Shown: positions 1 to 8,250, counted from the stretch's first letter. The stretch: DNA of 52,595 nt from Roseivirga thermotolerans (GCF_014653175.1 NZ_BNAG01000007.1:1-52595); one strand, 5' to 3'. Numbers and translations are program-made. Notes: a model not told the origin generated them from the letters alone.

Positions 1-1
1 T

Positions 2-185
2 CAAGTCGGCAGTACGGCTAATGTTCACCATCAACTCACCCTTAATAAGTCTATTGCCCAGGGAGGGTATATCTACATCTACCTCTCCAATGAGAGCAAC
101 ACCAATCACAATGTGTACTTCGATGACCTGAGGATTACCCACACCAAGGGCCAGATACTACAGGAAGATCATTATTATCCCTTTG
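2..185 (+). repeat. RHS core handle, copy 1 (in the presumed active gene)
   Basis: This core segment recurs in every cassette downstream. Positions 113-180 are identical over 68 bases to 9406-9473. It is the only copy with an uninterrupted reading frame to the window edge. Confidence 0.8.
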
Positions 186-1135
186 GCGCTACCATCAGTG
201 CACTAAGTTCAAGTGCGCCACTATCGAAGCCTAATCGTTATAAGCTATCAGGTAATGAAGAGCAGGTAGACTTTGATTGGAATGTCTATGATTTTAATGC
301 AAGAATTTATGATCCACAACTTGGTCTTTTTCTACATACAGATCCATTGGCAGATGTACAGGAGAGTTGGACTCCTTATCATTATAATTATGGAAACCCT
401 ATGAGGTTTATTGACCCTACAGGTCTTTATTCTACTGAGGAATGGAAAAAGGATAATGGAATATCTGATGACGATATGGTGACTGTTTATGAGGCTTCTG
501 AGAATGAAAATGAGCCTGATGACTGGATTAAAAATTTGTTATCAGGAGAATATGTTTGGGATAACTCAGTAAAAGGAGATGGTGACACACCAGATGGGTT
601 TAAGTATATTGGAAAATCTATTAGAGATGTAAAAAATGACTTTGATGAGGGAACTTCATGGTTTAACTTTTGGTCAAAACCCAATATAAATTCTAAGGGC
701 TGGCCGGGAGAGATACTTCCAGAACAAAGAAATGCCGCGGGGAGGTTAAAAGATGAAATAGAAGGATCTCCAATGATAATTAGGGTAGCAGGTGGAGCAC
801 TTTATGATGTCGCTGATAATTTTTATATCTCTTTTCTACAACTTGGAGGTAACCGATACAGTCTCGAAGGTTACGGTATGTCTAATAATGAGGTAACAGA
901 TGCTGGTGTAAATACATTTGTTACAGCAATCCCATATTCTAGAGCAGCAAGAGTAGAAAAGCTCAATGCTGCAAGCTTTAGCAGTATGTTAAAAGGTACG
1001 ATCTTAAATAAGTGGCTATATAGAACAGGGAATAATATAAGAGGTAAAGTAAATCAAGCTTTCAATTATGTATATTCTCGCCAAATTGATTACTCAATTA
1101 AAGTTGTCGTTGGAGCGACTGGAGCAAATAACTAA
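2..1135 (+). CDS. RHS protein, C-terminal part with toxin tip 1 (5' end outside window)
   Basis: The frame is open to the left edge, so this is the 3' end of a larger gene; the GTG at 113 is only an internal codon. The visible N-terminal part is RHS core: a YIYLSNESN stretch, VYFDDL, EDHYYPFG, and the closing core motif with YDPQLG, DPLAD and NPMRFIDPTG near residues 95-140 of the visible part. After the DPTG boundary come about 240 residues that match nothing I recognise and should be the toxin tip. RHS proteins form a shell around the C-terminal toxin, which is cleaved after the core. This is the only copy whose core continues upstream without a stop, so it is probably the expressed one. 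A 78-aa membrane protein follows 6 bp later and is the likely immunity gene. Confidence 0.85.
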   Translation, partial: QVGSTANVHHQLTLNKSIAQGGYIYIYLSNESNTNHNVYFDDLRITHTKGQILQEDHYYPFGATISALSSSAPLSKPNRYKLSGNEEQVDFDWNVYDFNARIYDPQLGLFLHTDPLADVQESWTPYHYNYGNPMRFIDPTGLYSTEEWKKDNGISDDDMVTVYEASENENEPDDWIKNLLSGEYVWDNSVKGDGDTPDGFKYIGKSIRDVKNDFDEGTSWFNFWSKPNINSKGWPGEILPEQRNAAGRLKDEIEGSPMIIRVAGGALYDVADNFYISFLQLGGNRYSLEGYGMSNNEVTDAGVNTFVTAIPYSRAARVEKLNAASFSSMLKGTILNKWLYRTGNNIRGKVNQAFNYVYSRQIDYSIKVVVGATGANN

Positions 1136-1141
1136 TATTTT

Positions 1142-1378
1142 ATGTTTGATAATATCATAGGCTCAATATTACTTGAATATTTAGGGGCAATAATTAAGTG
1201 GGTTATTTCAATACCTGTTTTATTCCTTAAAGGAGAGAAGCCAATATCTTTCGGTCAATATTGGAAAAAACGTAAAAACTCAAATCCAATAGACTCAATT
1301 ATGGGGGGAGTATCAAATATTTTTATTGGATTGTTGTTTTTGGTCTTATTGATCCTCTTTCTTAATAAGGTTTTATGA
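1142..1378 (+). CDS. Small membrane protein, putative immunity to tip 1
   Basis: This 78-aa protein starts 6 bp after the RHS stop. It has a hydrophobic N-terminal segment (about residues 5-30) and a second strong membrane segment at the C-terminus (about 58-77), separated by a basic loop. I recognise no family. Position directly behind the toxin tip, small size and lack of relatives among its neighbours are what immunity genes of polymorphic toxins look like. A membrane-embedded immunity protein would suit a toxin acting on the inner membrane, but that is inference. Confidence 0.6.
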   Translation: MFDNIIGSILLEYLGAIIKWVISIPVLFLKGEKPISFGQYWKKRKNSNPIDSIMGGVSNIFIGLLFLVLLILFLNKVL

Positions 1379-1440
1379 TGAAATACTGAGAGAGTGAATT
1401 AAGATTATCAAATTTGAATCTAGTGATATATAAAACCAGA

Positions 1441-1471
1441 AACCAGCTTCAGAAATGGAGCTGGTTTTTTT
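1441..1471. terminator. Terminator after cassette 1
   Basis: An 8-bp stem (AACCAGCT / AGCTGGTT) is followed by a run of T. It lies between the convergent immunity gene and XRE gene. Closely similar hairpins end cassettes 4 and 8. Confidence 0.75.
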
Positions 1472-1476
1472 ATGCC

Positions 1477-1803
1477 CTACAGACTCTTAAGTTTAGCTGC
1501 TTTGATCAGATTGTCTAGGGTGTAGAAGATGTTGTTCTTGTCCTCTTCGGGCAGCCTCTCGATATCCTCCAGGCGTTGCATGGTCTTTTTGTCCAGGATC
1601 TTCAGCTCCGCATCCCCGACCAAATGGTCTAATGAAACCTCCATGGCATCGGCCAGCTTCTTGGCTGTGTCGATGGAAGGCTTCATCTCGTCCCTTTCGT
1701 ACTTGCCCACGATGTCCCCGTTAACGCCAGGCCGTTTTCCGATCTCGGCCTGGGAAAGCCTCTGTTCCTTGCGACAGAACGCCAGTTTTTGTCCAAAAGT
1801 CAT
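1477..1803 (-). CDS. XRE-family transcriptional regulator (junction 1)
   Basis: This 108-aa protein has an N-terminal helix-turn-helix of the XRE/cI type (about residues 5-60; it reads LSQAEIGK, then GKYERDEMKPS). A short acidic helical C-terminal part ends in LKSL. It is convergent with cassette 1 and divergent from a primase-like fragment, the arrangement of a repressor in a mobile element. The first 60 residues are nearly identical to those of the XRE gene at 12681-13022, but the C-terminal halves differ, so the genes are mosaic. It probably represses its own divergent promoter region; ATTGT/ACAAT half-sites lie there. Confidence 0.85.
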   Translation of the reverse strand: MTFGQKLAFCRKEQRLSQAEIGKRPGVNGDIVGKYERDEMKPSIDTAKKLADAMEVSLDHLVGDAELKILDKKTMQRLEDIERLPEEDKNNIFYTLDNLIKAAKLKSL

Positions 1804-1844
1804 GCTGTATAGTTCAGGTTTAAGTAGTAAAAACAGGGTTTTTC

Positions 1845-1877
1845 ACAATATTAGGGGAAGTATTGTTCATAGACAAT
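1845..1877. promoter_or_regulatory. Putative XRE operator: overlapping inverted repeats
   Basis: ACAATA at 1845-1850 pairs with TATTGT at 1861-1866, and ATTGT at 1862-1866 pairs with ACAAT at 1873-1877. Three half-sites therefore lie between the divergent XRE gene and the primase-like fragment. The arrangement is typical of a cI-like operator. It recurs at 13064-13096. Confidence 0.45.
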
Positions 1878-1951
1878 CGGGATAGTTCTTGTTGAGTTTG
1901 GAAGGAAAAGGTAGTTTTACGAAGGGTCATTCAGTAAAAAATATTTTTTCC

Positions 1952-2137
1952 ATGGAAAGAAGTTTAGACACCACCAATGCAAAACACATCACTTACAAAA
2001 AACCACCGCTAGAAATCACCATCCTTGGTGGAATACGCCTCGATGGATTAGACCGATTAAGAACCACGCTGAAAATCCAGGTGGAGCACCTGGCCATCCG
2101 CCACAACCCCCTAATCCTCGTTACAAACGAAGATTAA
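1952..2137 (+). pseudogene. N-terminal fragment of a mobile-element primase-like gene, copy 1
   Basis: The ATG at 1952 opens a 61-codon frame; a TTG at 1889 extends it but into the operator region. It contains ILGGIRLDGLDRLRTTLK, which resembles the start of CHC2/Toprim primase-like proteins in Bacteroidota conjugative elements and prophages. Those continue for hundreds of residues; this copy ends at VTNED inside the junction palindrome. It is a remnant, divergent from the XRE gene as in an intact element. Family assignment rests on memory of the motif, so it is tentative. Confidence 0.5.
2113..2135. repeat. Junction palindrome, copy A
   Basis: The consensus is AATCCTCGTT, then ACA, then AACGAGGATT: 10-bp arms with a 3-nt loop. 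This copy has one arm mismatch. It sits between the primase-like fragment and the RHS handle. Confidence 0.7.
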
Positions 2138-2180
2138 AGATTCAACATTTTAAAAGCGGTATTGAAGTGTAAAACCCCGG

Positions 2181-2428
2181 GCCTACCTCAACTATATTCT
2201 ATTCGATAAAGATTTTAGATTTGTAGATGCAGGGTATAACCAGATAGGCGATGCTTTAGGTGTCCATCAGTAGCTAATGATTACCAAACCAGTAGAACAA
2301 GCCGGCTTCACCTACATCTACCTCTCCAATGAGAGCAACACCACTCACGATGTCTACTTTGATGACTTGGTAATTACCCACACCTCCGCCAATGCCACTT
2401 TGCAAGCTGATGACTACTATCCTTTTGG
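2181..2428 (+). repeat. RHS core handle, copy 2
   Basis: Translated, it reads AYLNYILFDKDFRFVDAGYN and continues into the core, but a TAG at 2271 interrupts the frame just before the ATG at 2277. The end belongs to a second core lineage (DDYYPFGLPMEGSN) shared with copy 4. Confidence 0.75.
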
Positions 2429-3608
2429 CCTGCCGATGGAAGGGAGCAACTCCTTTTTAGAAGCTGGGGTAGAACCTAATCGGTTCTTGTACCAAGGCAA
2501 AGAGTGGCAGACAGAGTTAGGACTGAACCTTTATGACTTCCATGCCAGACAGTTTGATCCGGCTTTGGGAAGGTTTATCTCAGTGGATGCAGCCTCTCAG
2601 TTCTCCAGTCCATACTTGGGCATGGGGAATATACCAACAATGGGAGTAGACCCTGACGGGAATATCTTCTTCATATTCCCGAGTATCAGTTTTAATGGAG
2701 AGTTTAGTATAAGCCTGACAGTAGGGTTTGGAATCCCAAAACTGTTCGACATATCAGGAACAGTAGGTTATAATTTCAATCAGGATAGGGGATTTGCCTC
2801 GGTTGGGGTGACGGCAGGCCCTTTTAGTTTCTCTTACGGTACTGGCGGGCTGAATGCAAGTGTTGGCTATGGGTTCAACCAAAGCGGTTTTAACGCAGGG
2901 GTAGGACTGAATTACAATTTCAGTGAAAAAAAGGTTGGTCTGGGCTACTTGGTAGGTTATGGGCATAGGTTTGAGTCTGGGAGGCAACCAAACTTACAAG
3001 GTGTGATTTATGAGCCAAACTACCCTGAAGTGCCCCCTGATACTGTTCAGCTAAAAGGAGTGGATGGACTCCCTAGGCTTAGGACAAAAGAATTGCCTGA
3101 TATAGTAGATACTGATGCGACATACGAAACAAGGGGTTACTATTCAGTAACTATTACAGGAAGGCGTTGGTCACCGCCCTATAGGCTCCTTAACCCAACT
3201 GGGTATCATGTCAGAAATGAAGCATCGGGCAGTGGATACTATGGTGCCAGTAGAGACGGTGGTGCAAGAAGGCATTTGGGTTTAGATCTCTTGTCTGCGG
3301 TAAACCAGACCATCTCTGCACTTGCTGACGGAGAAGTGTTTTACAGATCTACTGGAAGTAGGAGGGTCAGTTTTAGGCCAGGTGATTCAGAACTTTTAAT
3401 AGATAGGATGGATTTATTGTATGCAAACCCTCCAGAGGGGGCAAAGCATGGTGTCTGGCTTCCGGTACGAAGGGGACAGAACATTGGAACACAGTTGCCA
3501 ATGTCTACGTTCGGTTACTCAATAAATGTGACAAGCCATATACATATCCAAATAATATCAAACGGAAACTGGGTCAATCCTTTACCTTACTTCTTTCCTT
3601 ATCGTTAA
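2277..3608 (+). CDS. Orphan RHS cassette 2: core handle plus M23 peptidase tip
   Basis: The ORF is 443 aa. Residues 1-130 are RHS core ending at VDPDG. Residues 130-230 are a glycine/aromatic-rich spacer. The C-terminal third is an M23/LytM-type metallopeptidase: HLGLD supplies H333 and D337, and HIHI supplies H421 and H423, the usual zinc-binding and catalytic set, with GQNIGTQ between them. M23 enzymes cut peptidoglycan cross-links, so the tip would act in the target periplasm. The ORF lacks nearly all of the RHS shell and follows an in-frame stop at 2271, so it is probably not expressed unless recombined. The next gene starts on the base after its stop codon and encodes an exported protein, which fits a periplasmic immunity role. 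Confidence 0.8.
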   Translation: MITKPVEQAGFTYIYLSNESNTTHDVYFDDLVITHTSANATLQADDYYPFGLPMEGSNSFLEAGVEPNRFLYQGKEWQTELGLNLYDFHARQFDPALGRFISVDAASQFSSPYLGMGNIPTMGVDPDGNIFFIFPSISFNGEFSISLTVGFGIPKLFDISGTVGYNFNQDRGFASVGVTAGPFSFSYGTGGLNASVGYGFNQSGFNAGVGLNYNFSEKKVGLGYLVGYGHRFESGRQPNLQGVIYEPNYPEVPPDTVQLKGVDGLPRLRTKELPDIVDTDATYETRGYYSVTITGRRWSPPYRLLNPTGYHVRNEASGSGYYGASRDGGARRHLGLDLLSAVNQTISALADGEVFYRSTGSRRVSFRPGDSELLIDRMDLLYANPPEGAKHGVWLPVRRGQNIGTQLPMSTFGYSINVTSHIHIQIISNGNWVNPLPYFFPYR

Positions 3609-4397
3609 ATGAAAACAATGAATATGGGTGTTCCCTTTTTTTTGAGCTTTATGCTTCTTTTGACAGGCATCAATTCAAGAATCAATCCTGATCATCAGAT
3701 TTTTCTGATGGGTGAGTGGCTGATGAAAACAGACTATGAATCGCCTGACTTAATCGTGATAAGGGCGGATGGTACATATTCAGTTTATAACGAAATGGAT
3801 TTAGTATTCCAAAATGACTATACCACTGTTGATACTACTGCAAAGTCATGGTTCGCTTTCGATTATGGGGGACAAACCGCAAGAACTGAAATTGGTAGAT
3901 GGTCTTTTAATTTAAATGATAGCACGCTTAAGTTTTTTGAAAGAGGCTTTTTGAAAAGTGAGTCAGAGTTCAATTCATTTTACGGAAAAAATCGAGATCT
4001 ATTTTTCAAGGTTCAAGTTCACGGTCAAAACCGTATTAAGCTTTGTCCGTCAAATGATGCCAAACGTTGTATGGTCTATGTAAGAAACCCAGAGTATCTA
4101 AAAGCTGAAGGACAAACTTTCTATACTTCGTTTTGTAAGAATTATAGTGGCACTGGGCGGGTCACAGAGTCACTCAGTCTATCTGGTTATGAAAGTTCAC
4201 TACTATTAGAGTATACTTTTTTAAGCAATAGTGGTGAGATCATTTTTACGGATAAAAAGGGCAGAACGGTAAGGACAGTAAAAGTCTCTGAAAAAGTAGA
4301 GGAACAAAAAATCGAGATTAGCCTGAGAGGTATAACCCAATTGAATTTTGAAGTTAAAACGGAAGGTTCTTGGCAAGCCAAGATAGATATTAAGTGA
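3609..4397 (+). CDS. Exported protein, putative immunity to the M23 tip
   Basis: This 262-aa protein begins immediately after the tip's stop codon, which implies coupled translation. The N-terminus (about residues 1-24) is a signal-peptide-like hydrophobic stretch after MKTMNMG. The mature part is beta-rich with a lipocalin-like opening (LMGEWLMKTDY) and a C-terminal beta region (about 180-262). No known family was recognised. Export to the periplasm matches the place where a peptidoglycan peptidase acts, and that is the main reason to call it immunity. Confidence 0.6.
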   Translation: MKTMNMGVPFFLSFMLLLTGINSRINPDHQIFLMGEWLMKTDYESPDLIVIRADGTYSVYNEMDLVFQNDYTTVDTTAKSWFAFDYGGQTARTEIGRWSFNLNDSTLKFFERGFLKSESEFNSFYGKNRDLFFKVQVHGQNRIKLCPSNDAKRCMVYVRNPEYLKAEGQTFYTSFCKNYSGTGRVTESLSLSGYESSLLLEYTFLSNSGEIIFTDKKGRTVRTVKVSEKVEEQKIEISLRGITQLNFEVKTEGSWQAKIDIK

Positions 4398-4456
4398 AAC
4401 CTTCAAACCAAACCCATGGCTCAGTAGTGAGCTCTTTATGAATAAGCCTTTCTGGC

Positions 4457-4725
4457 CTAAGCGTCCCTGATAAATACATCCACCATACGGAAGATATACT
4501 GCCTGTCCTCTTCGGATAGTTTAGCTACCTCTTTGAGCCTGTCAAAGGTCTCTTTGTTCGGTTCGGTGTCCGTCTTGCCCACCAGGTAATCCGCCATCTT
4601 CGCAGCCACCTCTATGGAAGGCTTCATCTCATCACGCTCATAGCGGCCCTTTTATTCCCCAGAAACTGTACGAGGTCTTGCTGTGACAGCCTTCCTTCTC
4701 TTTTCCGTGCTTCCAATAACCTCCC
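4457..4725 (-). pseudogene. XRE regulator, decayed (junction 2)
   Basis: Read on the - strand, it begins LLEARKREGRLSQQDL and ends in IFRMVDVFIRDA. The N-terminal half matches the XRE gene at 17530-17916. A deletion in the turn of the HTH, where intact copies read AIGRYERDE, shifts the frame and gives an early stop. No start codon is visible. A non-functional remnant. Confidence 0.7.
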
Positions 4726-4728
4726 CCT

Positions 4729-4751
4729 AACCCTCTTTTGTAACGAGGATT
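4729..4751. repeat. Junction palindrome, copy B
   Basis: Right arm AACGAGGATT with the loop in the opposite orientation (TGT instead of ACA) and an imperfect left arm. The handle follows directly. Confidence 0.55.
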
Positions 4752-4969
4752 AAAGATTTTAAATTTGTAGATGCAGGGTATAATCAGGTAGGCAACACCT
4801 CAGGAGCCCATCAGCAGCTTATGATTACCAAACCAGTAGAACAAGCCGGCTTCATCTACATCTACCTCTCCAATGAGAGCAACACCTCTCACGATGTGTA
4901 CTTCGATGACCTGAGGATTACCCACACCAAGGGCCAGATACTACTGGAAGATCATTATTATCCCTTTGG
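4752..4969 (+). repeat. RHS core handle, copy 3
   Basis: The usual stretch from the palindrome to the FDKDF codons is missing: the sequence passes from GGATTAAAG straight into the KFVDAGYN codons. The rest matches copies 1 and 5. Confidence 0.7.
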
Positions 4970-5954
4970 ACTCTCGATAAGTGCACTGAGCAGCACAGCG
5001 CCATTGAGCAAGCCCAATCAGTTCAAGTATAATGGGAAGGAGCTTAATACTGAATTTGATATTGGGGTTTATGATTATGGTAAGAGGCAGTATGACCCAC
5101 AATTAGGTAGGTTTATGCAGGTAGACCCACTTACTGACTTGGCGTTTAATCAAAATCCATATCACTATGTTATGAACAATCCGATGATATTCAATGATCC
5201 GAGTGGGATGGCGGCTAAGTTTTACTATGATGATGAATCAGGAGAATATATAAAGGAGAAGAAGAATGGTAAGAAAAAAGTAGTTAGTTGGCAAAGAGCT
5301 TTTGCAGCGCATGGCATTTCTACCGGTGGAAACGGTGATAATGATAATGGCAAAAACTCTCAAGAGTCTAATTATATTGATTACGAGATAGATAAAGAAA
5401 ATGGAGTACATATTTTTCAGTTTACGACAACAACTTCTCGAACTGTGAACGTTCAGACAGGAGCTTATTCAGCTGTACAAAAGAGGGAAAAGACCAATAA
5501 GACTATTACAATAAAAGTTAAGGTCGTCAATGGAAAGCCAACTGTGATTTTTGAGTCCTTAACAGTTAATGCTTCAATTGATAAAGTAGGGCTATCTTTT
5601 ATGGGAGTTGGTAATAAAAACCAAGATGAAGTAACAGTTGAAGCTGATGTGAGTGATAATAATTACTCAGCTTTTACAAAAGCTTTAGTTGATAAAATAA
5701 ATGCTCAACTAACGTTAAAACCTGATTGGAATCCATTTGAAGAATCGGTGGATAACTCTGTGGTTCAAAATGTAGGTTTAGCATTGGGGCTGGTTACGTT
5801 ATCGGGGGGTAAGAGTGGGTTGCCAGGAAAAGGTTGGTCAACAGTAGGTTGGTACTTAACAGGTTTTTTGTTGGCAGATCAAGTTGATGATTACCTAAGG
5901 CCAATTTTTAGAAATAAGGCAAGAATTTTTACTACTAATACATTGGTAAAGTAA
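4821..5954 (+). CDS. Orphan RHS cassette 3: core handle plus tip of unknown type
   Basis: The ORF is 377 aa. Residues 1-130 are RHS core (YDPQLGRFMQVDPLTD, then NDPSG). The remaining 245 residues are threonine- and valine-rich, then reach LTLKPDWNPF near residue 300, then a hydrophobic glycine-rich stretch. Tip 8 (18021-19061) has the same order with LSIKPDFNPF, so the two tips are related. No enzyme motif was seen. The hydrophobic end and a two-segment membrane partner suggest a membrane-acting toxin, which is inference only. The stop overlaps the next start by one base. Confidence 0.7.
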   Translation: MITKPVEQAGFIYIYLSNESNTSHDVYFDDLRITHTKGQILLEDHYYPFGLSISALSSTAPLSKPNQFKYNGKELNTEFDIGVYDYGKRQYDPQLGRFMQVDPLTDLAFNQNPYHYVMNNPMIFNDPSGMAAKFYYDDESGEYIKEKKNGKKKVVSWQRAFAAHGISTGGNGDNDNGKNSQESNYIDYEIDKENGVHIFQFTTTTSRTVNVQTGAYSAVQKREKTNKTITIKVKVVNGKPTVIFESLTVNASIDKVGLSFMGVGNKNQDEVTVEADVSDNNYSAFTKALVDKINAQLTLKPDWNPFEESVDNSVVQNVGLALGLVTLSGGKSGLPGKGWSTVGWYLTGFLLADQVDDYLRPIFRNKARIFTTNTLVK

Positions 5955-6145
5955 TGGAGAAACCAATTAGAGATAACAAGAAACTGTTTCAGCCATTTCT
6001 GACCTTGGTGATAGTTTTAATAGGGGTTATTGTCGAAAGTAGGGATGATTACCCTGAATTTTCAATTTGGATATTATTAGGTTGTTTTGCCATTATTAGG
6101 ATCGTCTGGATTTTGACTACTAAAGAGTCCAAAGACAAAGGATAG
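5954..6145 (+). CDS. Small membrane protein, putative immunity to tip 3
   Basis: This 63-aa protein has two predicted membrane helices (about residues 13-27 and 35-54) and charged ends. Its ATG shares one base with the stop codon of the toxin ORF (TAATG), so translation is coupled. No family recognised. Assigned by position. Confidence 0.6.
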   Translation: MEKPIRDNKKLFQPFLTLVIVLIGVIVESRDDYPEFSIWILLGCFAIIRIVWILTTKESKDKG

Positions 6146-6186
6146 TAACGTTTTGAGAAGTCAGATAACTTTTCGTCATACATACA

Positions 6187-6211
6187 AAGCCCCTTTCGAG
6201 GGGCTTTTTTA
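6187..6211 (+). terminator. Terminator after cassette 3
   Basis: AAGCCCC, a 6-nt loop, GGGGCTT, then T6. Confidence 0.8.
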
Positions 6212-6250
6212 TTGCGCCAGTTTTTGGATCTGTTTTTTGGTGATGAACGC
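6211..6250 (-). other. Possible C-terminal scrap of an XRE gene (junction 3)
   Basis: Read on the - strand, the bases give a peptide ending KKQIQKLAQ before a stop. This resembles the QKDMQQQLAK end of the XRE pseudogene at 8337-8689. The rest of that gene is missing. The match is too short to be certain. Confidence 0.3.
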
Positions 6251-6292
6251 ATATATGGGCTTTTGACCACATCTCGGTCATCTCCCCCCCCT

Positions 6293-6315
6293 AACCCTAG
6301 TTACAAACGAAGATT
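6293..6315. repeat. Junction palindrome, copy C
   Basis: Same position and core (GTTACAAACGA) as copy A, with mismatches in both arms. No primase-like fragment precedes it. Confidence 0.6.
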
Positions 6316-6360
6316 AAAGATTCAACATTTTAAAAGCGGTATTGAAGTGTAATACCCCGG

Positions 6361-6608
6361 GCTTAACTCAACTACATTCTATTCGATAAAGATTTTAAAT
6401 TTGTAGATGCAGGGTATAACCAGGTAGGCAACACCTCAGGAGCCCATCAGCAGCTAATGATTACCAAACCAGTAGAACAAGCCGGCTTCACCTACATCTA
6501 CCTCTCCAATGAGAGCAACACCACTCACGATGTCTACTTTGATGACTTGCTAATTACCCACACCTCCGCCAATGCCACTTTGCAAGCTGATGACTACTAT
6601 CCCTTTGG
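6361..6608 (+). repeat. RHS core handle, copy 4
   Basis: It matches copy 2 closely, including the DDYYPFGLPMEGSN end. The first codons are damaged (GCTTAA instead of GCCTAC), putting a stop in the core frame. Confidence 0.75.
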
Positions 6609-7803
6609 TCTACCGATGGAAGGTTCCAATTCCTTCTTAGGGGCTGGGGTGTCAAAGAACAGATTCCTATACCAGGGCAAAGAATGGCATACAGAGCTAG
6701 GGTTGAACCTCTATGACTTCCATGCTCGGCAGTTCGATCCGGCTATTGGAAGATGGTTAGCCATTGATCCGCAGGATCAGTTTATGAGCCCATATCTGGG
6801 GATGGGGAATGTGCCGACCTTGATGGTCGATCCCGATGGGGAGTTTGGGTTTTTGGCAGCGGTAGCGATTGGCGCATTATTAGGGAGCACAAGTTATACG
6901 GCCAGTGTTGCTCTAAGTCCTGGCGGCTTTCAGAACTGGGACTGGGGCCAATTTGGTTTGAGTGCTGGCATAGGTGCTGTCTCTGGATCTGCTGCATTTG
7001 GGGTTGGTGTGGCATTTAAGGCAGCTTATGGAGCTAGCTTGAATTTTGGGCAGACTGCTCTGCAATCTGCGGCTCACGGGGTTACTCAAGGTACTATAGG
7101 GGCGGCAACGGGCGGAGACTTTCTACATTCAGCAGCATCAGGTTTTGTGGGTTCTATGGCAGGGGCTGGACTTAATAAAGTTGGAGGAAGTCTAGGTGCA
7201 GGAGGTAAACTTGGTTTGAGTGCTTTATCTGGAGGTGTTTTAGGTGGTGCAGGATCAGCATTGACAGGCGGGAAGTTTTGGACAGGTTTTGGAAAAGGTG
7301 CTATCACCGCAACAGCTAACCATGGGTTGCATGCAGCAGCTAATGAATTAGAAAATAGTGCCCTTATAAGAAGAATTAAGAAAGAAGGGTGGAGCCCCAT
7401 CGATTTGAGTGAAAACCCGCATAAAGCAACTGTTGAGGGTTATAGAGTTGCTAGACTCTATAGTAGAGGGCGATTACCTCAATTGAATGAGCAATTTCCA
7501 GATGGTTTCAGAATTCAAGACTTATTTGATATGTCCTCAATACCTGTTGGCTCAAAAGGATGGACTGATATGTCTGGTGAAAAGATTGGTTCAATCTATA
7601 TGTATAAGCATAAAGATATGAGTATCAGGATTGACTCTAAATCATTTAATATAGGTGATGTGAGCACCCTGAATAATAACGAGATCAGGCTATTTGATAA
7701 TTCACAGTACTGGACTGAGCATACTATTAGCTGGATCAAATACAGCTCTGGAGCTCATGGCCGTTGGTTGGGGGCGATAAACTTTATCAATGGGAAAAAA
7801 TAG
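6457..7803 (+). CDS. Orphan RHS cassette 4: core handle, glycine-rich segment and unknown tip
   Basis: The ORF is 448 aa. Residues 1-128 are RHS core of the same lineage as cassette 2, ending at VDPDG. Residues 130-285 are a hydrophobic Gly/Ala-rich stretch with repeated GxxxG spacing, of the kind that precedes toxins in polymorphic toxin proteins and may help translocation. The last 160 residues are a soluble-looking domain (starts near SALIRRIKKEGW, ends with AHGRWLGAINFINGKK) that I do not recognise. A lipoprotein gene follows 6 bp later, which suggests that the toxin acts in the periplasm or outer envelope. Confidence 0.7.
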   Translation: MITKPVEQAGFTYIYLSNESNTTHDVYFDDLLITHTSANATLQADDYYPFGLPMEGSNSFLGAGVSKNRFLYQGKEWHTELGLNLYDFHARQFDPAIGRWLAIDPQDQFMSPYLGMGNVPTLMVDPDGEFGFLAAVAIGALLGSTSYTASVALSPGGFQNWDWGQFGLSAGIGAVSGSAAFGVGVAFKAAYGASLNFGQTALQSAAHGVTQGTIGAATGGDFLHSAASGFVGSMAGAGLNKVGGSLGAGGKLGLSALSGGVLGGAGSALTGGKFWTGFGKGAITATANHGLHAAANELENSALIRRIKKEGWSPIDLSENPHKATVEGYRVARLYSRGRLPQLNEQFPDGFRIQDLFDMSSIPVGSKGWTDMSGEKIGSIYMYKHKDMSIRIDSKSFNIGDVSTLNNNEIRLFDNSQYWTEHTISWIKYSSGAHGRWLGAINFINGKK

Positions 7804-7809
7804 CGAAGA

Positions 7810-8250
7810 ATGAAAAAAGTAATCTTATTCATCTTGTCTGTCAATGTTTTCACTGTTGCATGCAAGAACGATTCTTTTGATAGAAAAATACTGGGCTCTT
7901 GGTCTGGCTGTTTTTCTGAATCTCAATATTCTGAAATTCATTTTTATGATGATGTGTTTTTTAATTTTTTCCCAGAAGATGAAAGCCCTCAAATCAGAAG
8001 ATATTCAATAAAAGATGATAGCCTATTTATGTATGAATACTTAGAGTCAGATGAAAGAAAATTCATTTACAAGATGGAATTTAAGGGCAGTGATATACTT
8101 GTTTTTAGTGACAGTTCCACATTAATTCATTTGCAGCGCTTGCCAATGCCTGATCAGATCGAAAAGGACATCTCAAAAAAACCGGATTTATTGAATGTAT
8201 ACCTTGGGCAACTGTCAAGACGAGCGGCTAAATTTGATTGTCGAAACTAA
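7810..8250 (+). CDS. Lipoprotein, putative immunity to tip 4
   Basis: This 146-aa protein has a lipoprotein signal peptide with lipobox VFTVAC (Cys at residue 18). The mature part opens with ILGSWSGCF and is beta-rich, like small lipocalin-type Bacteroidota lipoproteins. It lies 6 bp behind the tip ORF. Position and envelope location support an immunity role. No known immunity family was recognised. Confidence 0.6.
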   Translation: MKKVILFILSVNVFTVACKNDSFDRKILGSWSGCFSESQYSEIHFYDDVFFNFFPEDESPQIRRYSIKDDSLFMYEYLESDERKFIYKMEFKGSDILVFSDSSTLIHLQRLPMPDQIEKDISKKPDLLNVYLGQLSRRAAKFDCRN

